The notes under the pieces: model-generated
Told to the model about the DNA's origin: nothing
Database searches by the model: none
What the model saw: the letters and a program-made list of their open reading frames with translations, nothing else
NCBI GenBank assembly: GCA_900550565.1
Contig: URSG01000016.1
Coordinates: 1 to 18,517, forward strand
Direction: 5' to 3'
DNA from: an uncultured Rickettsiales bacterium
GTDB lineage: Bacteria; Pseudomonadota; Alphaproteobacteria; Rs-D84
DNA: 18,517 nucleotides
Made by a program: the position numbers and the translations under genes
Shown: one piece after another, positions 1-5,929 of the stretch
Numbering within the stretch: position 1 is the stretch's first letter
Layout: each line of letters begins with the position of its first letter

Positions 1-914
1 GCCATATATTCTTGGGATTTTTCTACCCAAATTTGTGGTGTGAAAAAGGCCCCGGTTATTTCACGCACTTTCTGGGGAACCAGTAAATCACGACGCTCTT
101 GTATTACCTGCCAGTATTCACGTTTTGGTGGACGGCGGTATTTATTCCAAAATTGATTATGCTTATCCGGATTTATGATGGCGTAATCTGTTGTGAACAG
201 GCGACCTTCTATCTTTACATTAGATTTATAACCGTTGCCATGACGCAGGATTTTAAGTCTTTCCAATTCCGATATGGCTTCGTTGTCTTCGGACAGCAAA
301 TCCGCCAAGTAAAAATCACCTGGGGTTATGCCAGCTCTTTTATTATAATCGCTGTCAATATCGCGAATATTGGTGCCCAATTCCTTTTGCCACTTCATAA
401 AAATGGATACGAAATTATTAGCATTTATCTTCTTTTGAAGAACCTGGCCACGCAGACCACGCCCGGCAATAATTTTAGATAATGCAGATTTTAATTCTTT
501 GGTATCCGTTTCATATTGGTATAAAGCCACTTTTCCTTCTGCAAATTTCCGTACCAAATCAATTGTTTTTGCATCCACAGCGCTGGGGGTTTGCAGCCAG
601 TTCATATCACTGGCCGTACTTAATGCCTGATACAATGGATCAAATTCCACAATACCACATTTTACATTATCAAATCCCCCAATGTATTCGGGAAAGTCTA
701 TTTTTTCTGCATCACGATGAATGGTTAGCAGCAACTGGGCAAGCATACGATAAACATCCGTATTTTCATGCTTTGCCTCAAAATAAATATATGGCAAGGA
801 CAGGTCAATCGCCCCAAGCCCAACATTTCCCAAATTAAAATAATTCTGGAAAATATCTTTAACTTCTTCCTCGCGATGCGCAGTGCGCATCTGCTGAGCC
901 AGTGTGATTGCCAT
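1..914 (-). CDS. Type IIG-like restriction-modification enzyme, N-terminal part (runs off the left edge)
   Basis: I translated the minus strand from the ATG at 914. It stays open for 304 codons to the edge, so the C-terminal part is missing. The ATG follows a purine-rich ribosome site (GGGAGAAGAGAGA). The N-terminus carries a probable PD-(D/E)xK nuclease signature: D37 in GAIDLSLP and E46-A-K48 in YIYFEAKHEN. The visible end has GAFFTPQIWV around residues 287-296, which matches the G-x-F-x-TP motif at the start of the gamma-class adenine-methyltransferase domain in Type IIG (Eco57I-like) enzymes. In that family one chain both methylates and cuts DNA. The nuclease and methyltransferase assignments come from motifs only, and the catalytic NPPY motif would lie outside the window. 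A standalone Type II or BREX-like methylase with an N-terminal extension is the alternative. The gene lies 19 nt behind the terminator of a structured RNA on the same strand. Confidence 0.75.
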   Translation of the reverse strand, partial: MAITLAQQMRTAHREEEVKDIFQNYFNLGNVGLGAIDLSLPYIYFEAKHENTDVYRMLAQLLLTIHRDAEKIDFPEYIGGFDNVKCGIVEFDPLYQALSTASDMNWLQTPSAVDAKTIDLVRKFAEGKVALYQYETDTKELKSALSKIIAGRGLRGQVLQKKINANNFVSIFMKWQKELGTNIRDIDSDYNKRAGITPGDFYLADLLSEDNEAISELERLKILRHGNGYKSNVKIEGRLFTTDYAIINPDKHNQFWNKYRRPPKREYWQVIQERRDLLVPQKVREITGAFFTPQIWVEKSQEYM

Positions 915-932
915 TCTCTCTTCTCCCATAAC

Positions 933-960
933 AAAAAACCGCCAAAAAGGGATCAGGCGG
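933..960 (-). terminator. Intrinsic terminator between the structured RNA and the R-M gene
   Basis: On the minus strand CCGCC (960-956) and GGCGG (943-939) form a stem, followed by six T (938-933). It ends only 19 nt before the R-M start codon, so it could act either as the 3' end of an sRNA gene or as an attenuator. Confidence 0.7.
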
Positions 961-1154
961 CCGGGGAGTTGATAAATCAGAATATTAGTGATCCTGCTAG
1001 TCTTTCGGTTTCCCGTGTTGCATAACCAACAGCTCCCCGACCAAAGTCAGGGATGATAACGGTGCAAAATGCACCGAAAACATCAGATTACGATGCTTTC
1101 GCACCGAATATTCTGGACTTATCAAGGTCCCGAACCCAATTCCCATTGGATTCA
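933..1154 (-). ncRNA. Candidate structured RNA or 5' leader upstream of the R-M gene
   Basis: This ~220-nt minus-strand segment lies between a strong promoter and an intrinsic terminator and holds no convincing ORF. Read 5' to 3', it can fold into successive hairpins. They are at 1149-1136 (CCAAT/ATTGG), 1130-1115 (GGAC/GTCC), 1106-1091 (CGGTGC-GAAA-GCATCG), 1076-1060 (CGGTGCA/TGCACCG), 1052-1035 (CCCTGAC-TTTG-GTCGGGG), 1030-1017 (GTTG/CAAC), 1015-1006 (CGG-GAAA-CCG) and 996-978 (CAGGAT/ATTCTG). TTGATAA in the loop of the second hairpin (1125-1119) is perfectly complementary to TTATCAA at 975-969, which would form a pseudoknot. GGGGAG (1038-1033) can pair with CTCCCC (968-963) instead of with its local partner. 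I checked it by eye against signatures of tmRNA, SRP, RNase P, 6S and common riboswitches and recognised none. It could be an independent sRNA or a cis-acting leader. Confidence 0.55.
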
Positions 1155-1160
1155 GTGTGA

Positions 1161-1189
1161 ATTATACCACATTTTTTTGCGTAAAACAA
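1161..1189 (-). promoter_or_regulatory. Promoter of the structured RNA / R-M leader
   Basis: On the minus strand, TTGTTT (1189-1184) is followed after 17 nt by a perfect TATAAT (1166-1161), with TG shortly upstream of the -10. The predicted start is about 1154. No other minus-strand promoter this good is visible nearer to the R-M gene. Confidence 0.65.
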
Positions 1190-1261
1190 ATAGGTCAACT
1201 AATTGATTTGACTTATCGCCGTACATAATCATTCATTGCGTAACAGTACACAGGGGACACG

Positions 1262-1381
1262 ATGAAAACACCAGAAACTTACGCGGAATTGCGCGCTATA
1301 CCCCGGATGAGTTATAAATTAAAAGCCCCGATTTCCCGGGGCTTTGAACGTTATATGTTTTTATATTCAAAACATAACTGA
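1262..1381 (+). CDS. Possible 39-residue small ORF, doubtful
   Basis: An ATG preceded by AGGGGACACG (a plausible ribosome site) opens a 39-codon frame beginning MKTPETYAELRAIP. The frame runs through the terminator hairpin of the opposite-strand tRNA-Ser at 1315-1345, which argues against a conserved protein. No family is recognised and no clear promoter is visible, the best being TTGATT/TAATCA near 1203-1231. It may be the remnant of a longer gene. The stretch 1190-1314 otherwise holds nothing I can identify. Confidence 0.2.
   Translation: MKTPETYAELRAIPRMSYKLKAPISRGFERYMFLYSKHN
1315..1345 (-). terminator. Terminator of tRNA-Ser
   Basis: A perfect 9-bp stem AAAGCCCCG / CGGGGCTTT with a 6-nt loop (1345-1322) is followed on the minus strand by TTAATTT. 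It lies about 40 nt downstream of the tRNA-Ser 3' end. It lacks a T run on the plus strand, so it serves the minus strand. Confidence 0.75.
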
Positions 1382-1385
1382 TTCC

Positions 1386-1475
1386 TGGCGGATGGGGAGG
1401 GATTCGAACCCCCGGAAGAGTTGCCCCTTCAGCGGTTTTCAAGACCGTCGCATTCGACCGCTCTGCCACCCATCC
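1386..1475 (-). tRNA. tRNA-Ser (anticodon TGA)
   Basis: This is a 90-nt class II tRNA with acceptor GGATGGG/CCCATCC, discriminator G and an encoded CCA. The anticodon loop CTTGAAA gives anticodon TGA. A long variable arm (AGGGGCAACTCTT) follows, then the T arm GGGGGTTCGAATCCCTC. The D arm GGCAGAGCGGTCGAATGC is typical of serine tRNAs. The 5' half and its flank are duplicated about 150 nt upstream. Confidence 0.97.
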
Positions 1476-1669
1476 GAAACTGTTTTAAACCAGCGGTCTT
1501 TCAAACCTGCGGTTTTGTTCGCACTGCCTTGCAGGCTCACCATTCGTTCGCGCTCGGCTACGCTATACTTGCCTCGCTGACTCATAAGCAAGACCGTCGC
1601 ATTCGACCGCTCTGCCACCCATCCGAAACTGTTTTTTAACCGGCGGTCTTTCAAACCTGCGGTTTTGTT
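1440..1669. repeat. Direct repeat: tRNA-Ser 5' half plus upstream flank, two copies
   Basis: Copy 1 is 1440-1519 and copy 2 is 1589-1669, an offset of about 150 nt. They match almost completely, differing mainly in the T/A run (TTTTAAACCAGC versus TTTTTTAACCGGC). On the minus strand each copy holds about 45 nt of flank, then the tRNA 5' half up to the anticodon loop. The 69-nt spacer 1520-1588 is not present twice within the window. This looks like a tandem duplication whose outer unit lost or never had the tRNA 3' half. Confidence 0.9.
1589..1624 (-). pseudogene. Truncated tRNA-Ser copy (5' half only)
   Basis: The sequence is identical to the intact tRNA-Ser from its first base through the D arm and anticodon 5' stem to TCTTG, then diverges inside the anticodon loop into unrelated sequence (CTTATGAGTCAGCG). 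There is no variable arm, T arm or acceptor 3' strand, so it cannot form a tRNA. It keeps the same 5' flank as the intact gene. Confidence 0.85.
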
Positions 1670-1710
1670 TGTGGCACGAGTTCTGGTGACTGTGCGCGTA
1701 TATTCTATAT

Positions 1711-2544
1711 TTATTTTTTACGCATTGCAACTGTAAAAATCGTTGCGCCGGCGACAAACATTATTGCCGACAACAACTGTCCCATCGTCAGACCCCAACT
1801 GGTCAAAAAGCCAATCTGGACATCAGGCGCGCGAAACTGTTCACAGAATATGCGCGCAACCGCGTATCCCATTCCCAGCATTCCGCCCAAGGCCCCGGCA
1901 TAACGACGCAACCCGGTAAAACGATACAGACAATACATAAACGCGAATAACAATATGCCTTCGGTGGCGGCCTCGTACAACGGGCTGGGGTGACGGGGAA
2001 TCAATGTTTCGCCGGTGAACACAACCGCCCACGGAACATCAGTTGGACGCCCCATAACCTCCATATTTATAAAGTTCGCAATGCGACCGAAAAAGAACCC
2101 GATTGGCGTCACGATTGCCAGCAAATCCAATATGCGAAACGCGATGTTATATGTTCCGCCACTGATGCCTGAATCTGGGGTATTATGCAATTTACGCGCG
2201 AATAAAAACGTCGCGATAATCACCCCAATCAGACCGCCATGAAAACTCATTCCGCCGTGCCACACCGCGAATATTTCCAACGGGTGCGCCAGAAAGAACG
2301 GCAGATTATAGAACAACACATATCCCAGTCGCCCCCCCAGGATTACCCCCAGGATTACCGCCGTCAACAAATCGTCCAGTTGTTTTTTATCCAGTTTTAT
2401 CTGGCTGTCGGCACGCTGCATTAAATAGCGAAATAAAAAATACCCAGTGATAAACGCCGCCACATAGGCCAACGCATACCACCGGATATCTAGTCCGAAT
2501 ATTGAAAACGCCACCGGCGAAATTGGATTCAGTACTATTGCCAT
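1711..2544 (-). CDS. lgt: Prolipoprotein diacylglyceryl transferase
   Basis: Lgt transfers diacylglycerol from phosphatidylglycerol to the lipobox cysteine of prolipoproteins in the inner membrane, the first step of lipoprotein maturation. The 277-residue product has the usual length and several membrane segments. Family hallmarks are visible: WHGGMSFHGG (about residues 95-104, containing the conserved His), GRIANFINMEVMGRPTDVPW (153-172) and RHPSPLYEA (184-192). The ATG lies one base after the stop of the upstream small gene, so translation is probably coupled. It is the last gene of a four-gene minus-strand cluster with three small paralogs of unknown function. Downstream is the duplicated tRNA region, and I see no strong terminator directly after the stop. 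The identification is firm. Confidence 0.97.
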   Translation of the reverse strand: MAIVLNPISPVAFSIFGLDIRWYALAYVAAFITGYFLFRYLMQRADSQIKLDKKQLDDLLTAVILGVILGGRLGYVLFYNLPFFLAHPLEIFAVWHGGMSFHGGLIGVIIATFLFARKLHNTPDSGISGGTYNIAFRILDLLAIVTPIGFFFGRIANFINMEVMGRPTDVPWAVVFTGETLIPRHPSPLYEAATEGILLFAFMYCLYRFTGLRRYAGALGGMLGMGYAVARIFCEQFRAPDVQIGFLTSWGLTMGQLLSAIMFVAGATIFTVAMRKK

Positions 2545-2545
2545 A

Positions 2546-2839
2546 TTATCTGGTATGGGCAGAACGTGATTTCTGCATTCTCTGATACACAGGCGAACGC
2601 GCCAACGCGCCGTCCAAATATTTAATCACTTCTTCCAGTTTGGCAATTTTTTTTGGGTCTGCATCTGCTGTTGCACGCAATTCATCTAATTGCGCGGTGC
2701 GTTCGGCACGCATTTTTTCAATGCCTTCAATAGATTCATAGGCCTGCAAACGTCCATTGGTCACTTCTTGTTCCTGGACACTGTTGTCTTTGATGGCGGT
2801 CAAACGTCCGGCACCAGAAATATAAACTGTATTATACAT
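2546..2839 (-). CDS. Small protein of unknown function, family member 1 (97 aa)
   Basis: I do not recognise a known domain. The product is 97 residues, with no signal peptide or membrane segment. It has a charged, heptad-like helical stretch (about residues 35-75) and ends in VIKYLDGALARSPVYQRM followed by RSxxTR. That C-terminal half matches the next upstream gene (VIKNLEGTLNKSPIYQQI, RSxxTR) and, more weakly, the gene beyond it, so the three arose by duplication. The N-termini differ, which suggests the conserved part is a shared interaction module. The ATG has AAGGATATGTT upstream. The stop TAA is one base from the lgt ATG, implying coupled expression, but a functional link to lipoprotein maturation is inference only. 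Confidence 0.85.
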   Translation of the reverse strand: MYNTVYISGAGRLTAIKDNSVQEQEVTNGRLQAYESIEGIEKMRAERTAQLDELRATADADPKKIAKLEEVIKYLDGALARSPVYQRMQKSRSAHTR

Positions 2840-2867
2840 AACATATCCTTGTAATATTTAATACCGA

Positions 2868-3176
2868 TTATCTTGTTTTAACAGAACGCTGTTTCAAAAT
2901 TTGTTGATAAATCGGTGACTTATTCAACGTCCCTTCCAGGTTCTTGATTACAACCTGTAATTTTTTTGCCAATTCGGTATTACCCGCGGCAACCGCCTGG
3001 GCATAGGCCTCTTTGCGATCTTTCAAAACTTCTTCAAGATTTTCAACTGTTGAGATGACACGTGTGCGACCCTGGCTGATTTCCAGGTTTTGCATAGCAT
3101 AGAATCCAGTATCCCTGACATAACTGCTTGCAACAAAGTCACATGCCCCAACTGTGGTATTATTATAGATTGCCAT
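2868..3176 (-). CDS. Small protein of unknown function, family member 2 (102 aa)
   Basis: This is a 102-residue cytosolic-looking protein. The N-terminal ~35 residues (MAIYNNTTVGACDF...) are unlike its neighbours. The rest is predicted helical: VENLEEVLKDRKEAYAQA, then AKKLQVVIKNLEGTLNKSPI and a basic tail ending RSVKTR. The second half aligns with the 97-residue downstream neighbour at L-x-x-VIK-x-L-x-G-x-L-x-x-SP-x-YQ and the RS-x-x-TR tail. The ribosome site is AGAGAG about 7 nt before the ATG. It is separated from its neighbours by only ~25 nt on either side, consistent with one operon. The function is unknown. Confidence 0.85.
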   Translation of the reverse strand: MAIYNNTTVGACDFVASSYVRDTGFYAMQNLEISQGRTRVISTVENLEEVLKDRKEAYAQAVAAGNTELAKKLQVVIKNLEGTLNKSPIYQQILKQRSVKTR

Positions 3177-3199
3177 TTTTTGCTCTCTTGGTTCTAAGA

Positions 3200-3391
3200 T
3201 TACTTGCTGTGGCGGCTCAACGTTTGTTCCAGGTTTTTCACAATTTCCTGGGCGCGTCTTGCCCCCTTTTCATCCCCCAACTTGATTCTCTCTTCCAGTT
3301 GTTCCTGTGCGCGCTTTAAATCCGCGCTTAAATTCTTGTACAAGGCCGATTTATCATTTGCACGTGGGTCCATTTTTTGTGGTTTAGTCAT
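3200..3391 (-). CDS. Small protein of unknown function, family member 3 (63 aa)
   Basis: This is the first gene of the minus-strand cluster, with AAAGGA before the ATG. The 63-residue product is highly charged and probably one or two helices. It ends AQEIVKNLEQTLSRHSK, which matches the VIKNLEGTLNKSP stretch of the next gene but stops at the position where the other two continue into SPxYQ and the RSxxTR tail. It also lacks their longer N-terminal regions. It is therefore a minimal form of the same repeat unit. A coiled-coil or adaptor role is possible but not shown. The promoter presumably lies in the 3392-3465 divergent region, where only a weak minus-strand match is visible. Confidence 0.75.
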   Translation of the reverse strand: MTKPQKMDPRANDKSALYKNLSADLKRAQEQLEERIKLGDEKGARRAQEIVKNLEQTLSRHSK

Positions 3392-3411
3392 AATAAATCC
3401 TTTTATTGTTC

Positions 3412-3440
3412 TTGAATTTCCCGATTCATTGTATTATATA
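3412..3440 (+). promoter_or_regulatory. Promoter of the BI-1 / ferredoxin unit
   Basis: TTGAAT (3412-3417), a 17-nt spacer and TATATA (3435-3440) precede the ribosome site AAGGAG by about 15 nt. It lies in the divergent spacer between the small-protein cluster and the BI-1 gene. Confidence 0.55.
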
Positions 3441-3465
3441 TTTATCAAATAACAAGGAGAAAGTT

Positions 3466-4179
3466 ATGATAACAAAAAAATCTGAAACTATGGTTCGTGC
3501 CGGTGGCATTGACCTGTATCTGAAACGCATATTTGCGTTGATGTTCGGCGCAGTTGGGGTGACGGCACTGGCGGCGTTTATTACAATGGCAACACCATTG
3601 TGGGGTATGCTGTTTACGGCAACTGGTTTGTCACCGCTGTATTATATTTTGATGTTCGGCGGATTGGCGTTGTCCATCTGGGCCCAGGTGCGCGTGTTTT
3701 CAATGCAACCGGCCAAGGCCGCAGCGTTGTTGTTCATCTATGCCGCGTTGGTTGGTATTGTGATGACACCACTGTTGATTGTCGCAATTACAAATAACCC
3801 ACTGACCATATTGGCGGCGTTCGTGCTGGCGGCGATTATGTTCGCGTGCATGGCGTTGTTCGGATACAAAACCGTCAAGAACCTGTCGTTCTTGGGCATA
3901 TTCCTGATGATGGGTATGATTGGTTTAATCTTGGTCGGGCTGGCGTCATTTATATGGCCGGCAATCGTTGGTGGCACATTTGGCACAATCGTGTGTTTGA
4001 TTGGTGTGCTGGTGTTCGCGCTGTTCACTGCGTATGATATGCAGAATTTAAAGAACGCGTATGCGGCCGGCGGTGACGAACATCAAAAAAATCAACTGGC
4101 TGTATTGGGGGCATTGCACCTGTATATTTCGTTCATCGCGATGTTCCAATATTTGCTGAGTTTGTTTAACCGCGACTAA
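3466..4179 (+). CDS. Bax inhibitor-1 / YccA family membrane protein
   Basis: The frame is open from 3406, but the ATG at 3466 has a strong AAGGAGAAAGTT ribosome site, giving 237 residues, which fits the family. The product has about seven membrane segments starting near residue 22 and ends with the family-typical FTAYDMQNLK, then LGALHLYISFIAMFQYLLSLF. BI-1 family members are integral membrane proteins. In bacteria YccA interacts with the FtsH protease and BsYetJ is a pH-sensitive calcium leak channel. Which role applies here cannot be told from sequence. A ferredoxin gene follows after 31 nt with no terminator between, so the two are probably cotranscribed. Confidence 0.93.
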   Translation: MITKKSETMVRAGGIDLYLKRIFALMFGAVGVTALAAFITMATPLWGMLFTATGLSPLYYILMFGGLALSIWAQVRVFSMQPAKAAALLFIYAALVGIVMTPLLIVAITNNPLTILAAFVLAAIMFACMALFGYKTVKNLSFLGIFLMMGMIGLILVGLASFIWPAIVGGTFGTIVCLIGVLVFALFTAYDMQNLKNAYAAGGDEHQKNQLAVLGALHLYISFIAMFQYLLSLFNRD

Positions 4180-4210
4180 TCTGAACAAAAAAACACTAAG
4201 GACAGAGAAA

Positions 4211-4393
4211 ATGGCTTATAAAATAGACCCTGCTAAATGTATCGGTTGCCACACGTGTATGGGCGCATGCCCAGTTTGCGCAATCAGCGCCGGTCCAGAT
4301 GGCAAATGCGTAATTGACCCGTCAAAGTGCATTTCGTGTGGGACATGCGCGGCGGTATGCCCTGTTGCGGCAATCGCCCCTGATGTGCAGTAA
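4211..4393 (+). CDS. 2x[4Fe-4S] ferredoxin
   Basis: This 60-residue electron carrier has two classic cluster motifs: C10-I-G-C-H-T-C-M-G-A-C-P and C-I-S-C-G-T-C-A-A-V-C-P. Each supplies three cysteines to one cluster and the fourth to the other, as in clostridial-type bacterial ferredoxins. An additional cysteine follows the first motif (CPVCAI), outside the standard set of eight. The ribosome site is AAGGACAGAGAAA. It follows the BI-1 gene and is closed by a terminator. This kind of low-potential ferredoxin usually serves anaerobic redox enzymes such as pyruvate:ferredoxin oxidoreductase, which fits a fermentative lifestyle with lactate dehydrogenase, but the partner is not in the window. 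Confidence 0.95.
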   Translation: MAYKIDPAKCIGCHTCMGACPVCAISAGPDGKCVIDPSKCISCGTCAAVCPVAAIAPDVQ

Positions 4394-4408
4394 GACACAT
4401 AAATAACA

Positions 4409-4437
4409 CAAACGGGGCCATTGCCCCGTTTCTTTTT
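4409..4437 (+). terminator. Terminator after the ferredoxin
   Basis: AAACGGGGC and GCCCCGTTT form a stem with a CATT loop, followed by CTTTTT. It separates the ferredoxin from the glyRS promoter. Confidence 0.85.
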
Positions 4438-4464
4438 GTTGCAAATATACAAAAACAGTATAAT
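4436..4464 (+). promoter_or_regulatory. Promoter of glycyl-tRNA synthetase
   Basis: TTGTTG (4436-4441), exactly 17 nt, then a perfect TATAAT (4459-4464). The -35 overlaps the T run of the preceding terminator. The start codon is 30 nt downstream of the -10. Confidence 0.75.
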
Positions 4465-4493
4465 AATTGTTGCGTTAAAAATAGAGGATTAAA

Positions 4494-5855
4494 ATGCCAG
4501 CAAAGTCAGTAAATGATATTGTCGCACTGTGCAAGCGACGCGGTTTTATTTTCACAGGTTCTGAAATTTATGGTGGTCTGGGTGGCGCATACGACTATGG
4601 CCCATACGGCGTTGAATTGATGAAAAATATCAAGAACGCGTGGTGGAACGCCATGATTTATTCGCGCAACGACATAGAAGGACTGGACGCGGCATTGATT
4701 TCAAACCGTCTGATGTGGAAATATTCTGGCCACGAAGGCAGTTTTTCTGACCCATTGGTTGAATGTAAAAAATGCGGTGCCCGTATGCGCCAGGATAAAA
4801 TGAAAGACCCGACAAAATGCGACAACTGTGGCAGCACGGATTTAACCGACCCACGCGCATACCAGTTGATGATGGGGCTGTCTATTGGGGCAACTGCTGA
4901 TGGCGCAATCAACGCATATCTGCGACCAGAAACGGCGACAACAACGTATGTGAATTTCAAAAATGTTCTGGACGCGTGTCCGCATAAATTGCCGTTCGGT
5001 ATCGCCCAAATCGGCAAGGCGTTTCGTAATGAAATTTCCCCACGTGGTTTTGTATTTCGTATGCGCGAATTTGAACAGGCAGAAATGCAGTATTTTATAA
5101 ATCCGGCCGAGGACGAAAAATATTTTGAATACTGGAAACAGACACGTATGGCGTGGTGGATAGATGTGCTGGGGATTCCGGCGGACAAATTGCGCTTTAC
5201 ACCACACGAAAAATTGGCCCACTATGCCAAGGCCGCCGGCGACATTGAATACGCGTTCCCCGATGGCTTTGACGAAGTAGAAGGTGTCCACAATCGCCAG
5301 GACTTTGACCTGGGGTCGCATACCAAGGCGCAAAGTGAATTTAAAATCGCAGCGCACGTTATGGAAAACCACGACAGCACGGTGAAACTGGCGTATTCTG
5401 ACCCACAAAGTGGCGAAAGTTTTATCCCATTTGTTATTGAAACTGCGATGGGCGTAAATCGCGCTATGCTGGCCGTGATGATTGAGGCATATACCGAAGA
5501 AACATTGCCAGACGGCAAAACACGCACCGTATTGAAACTGAAACCAAAATTGTCCCCGGTCAAGGCTGCGGTTATTCCACTGGCGCGCAATGTGCCGGAA
5601 TTGGTTCAGACGGCAAACGACATTGAAAATTCGTTGCGCGCGTTGCACATTGGCCGTATTGAATTGGAAAATTCTGGCAACATCGGTAAAAACTATCGTC
5701 GTCACGACGAAATCGGCACACCGGTTTGCATAACGGTTGACCACCAAACACTGGAAGATGGCACAGTGACCCTGCGTCATCGCGACGATATGCGCCAAGA
5801 ACGCATTGCCATCGCCGACGTTCCGCGTCGTGTGACCGAAATCATCAACGGATAA
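4494..5855 (+). CDS. glyQS: Glycyl-tRNA synthetase, single-chain (alpha2) type
   Basis: This class II enzyme charges tRNA-Gly in the cytosol. The 453-residue protein matches the homodimeric GlyRS type: RRGFIFTGSEIYGGLGGAYDYGP at the start, a zinc-binding insert with C91, C94, C109 and C112, motif 2 around FRNEISPRGFVFRMREFEQ (178-196), and motif 3 in FVIETAMGVNRAML. A C-terminal anticodon-binding domain begins near KLSPVKAAVIPLA. Two conserved spots differ from the usual consensus: YLRPETAQGIF is YLRPETATTTY here, and the motif 3 proline (IEPS) is IETA. Most Proteobacteria use the unrelated alpha2-beta2 GlyRS (glyQ and glyS), so the single-chain form is unusual here. The start follows AGAGGATTAAA, and the gene is a single unit with its own promoter and terminator. 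Confidence 0.95.
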   Translation: MPAKSVNDIVALCKRRGFIFTGSEIYGGLGGAYDYGPYGVELMKNIKNAWWNAMIYSRNDIEGLDAALISNRLMWKYSGHEGSFSDPLVECKKCGARMRQDKMKDPTKCDNCGSTDLTDPRAYQLMMGLSIGATADGAINAYLRPETATTTYVNFKNVLDACPHKLPFGIAQIGKAFRNEISPRGFVFRMREFEQAEMQYFINPAEDEKYFEYWKQTRMAWWIDVLGIPADKLRFTPHEKLAHYAKAAGDIEYAFPDGFDEVEGVHNRQDFDLGSHTKAQSEFKIAAHVMENHDSTVKLAYSDPQSGESFIPFVIETAMGVNRAMLAVMIEAYTEETLPDGKTRTVLKLKPKLSPVKAAVIPLARNVPELVQTANDIENSLRALHIGRIELENSGNIGKNYRRHDEIGTPVCITVDHQTLEDGTVTLRHRDDMRQERIAIADVPRRVTEIING

Positions 5856-5882
5856 AAAGCGCGCCCCAGGCGCGTTTTTTTT
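5856..5882 (+). terminator. Terminator of glycyl-tRNA synthetase
   Basis: CGCGCC (5860-5865), a CCA loop and GGCGCG (5869-5874) are followed by eight T. It starts within 5 nt of the stop codon. Confidence 0.9.
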
Positions 5883-5929
5883 GTGTTGCGGAACAAGTCC
5901 CACTCTGGCAAGAGGAAAACAGGCATTGC

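Noticed and set aside
99..838. Plus-strand frames of 127 and 118 codons at the left end
   Set aside because: They are antisense to the R-M gene, whose minus-strand reading is clearly protein-like with recognisable motifs.
933..1154. Identification of the structured RNA as tmRNA, SRP RNA, RNase P or 6S RNA
   Set aside because: No tag-coding frame or CCA end, no GGAAGGAAGCAGCC-type SRP loop, no GAGGAAAGTCC/ACAGAA RNase P cores, and no long rod-like 6S fold were visible.
1439..1654. Minus-strand 71-codon frame across the tRNA-Ser repeat region
   Set aside because: It is the translation of the tRNA and its duplicated half (DGWQSGRMRRS is a known tRNA-Ser mistranslation), so it is not a protein gene.
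4842..5903. 353-codon minus-strand frame
   Set aside because: It is fully antisense to the glycyl-tRNA synthetase and has no domain-like features, so it is an artefact of codon bias.
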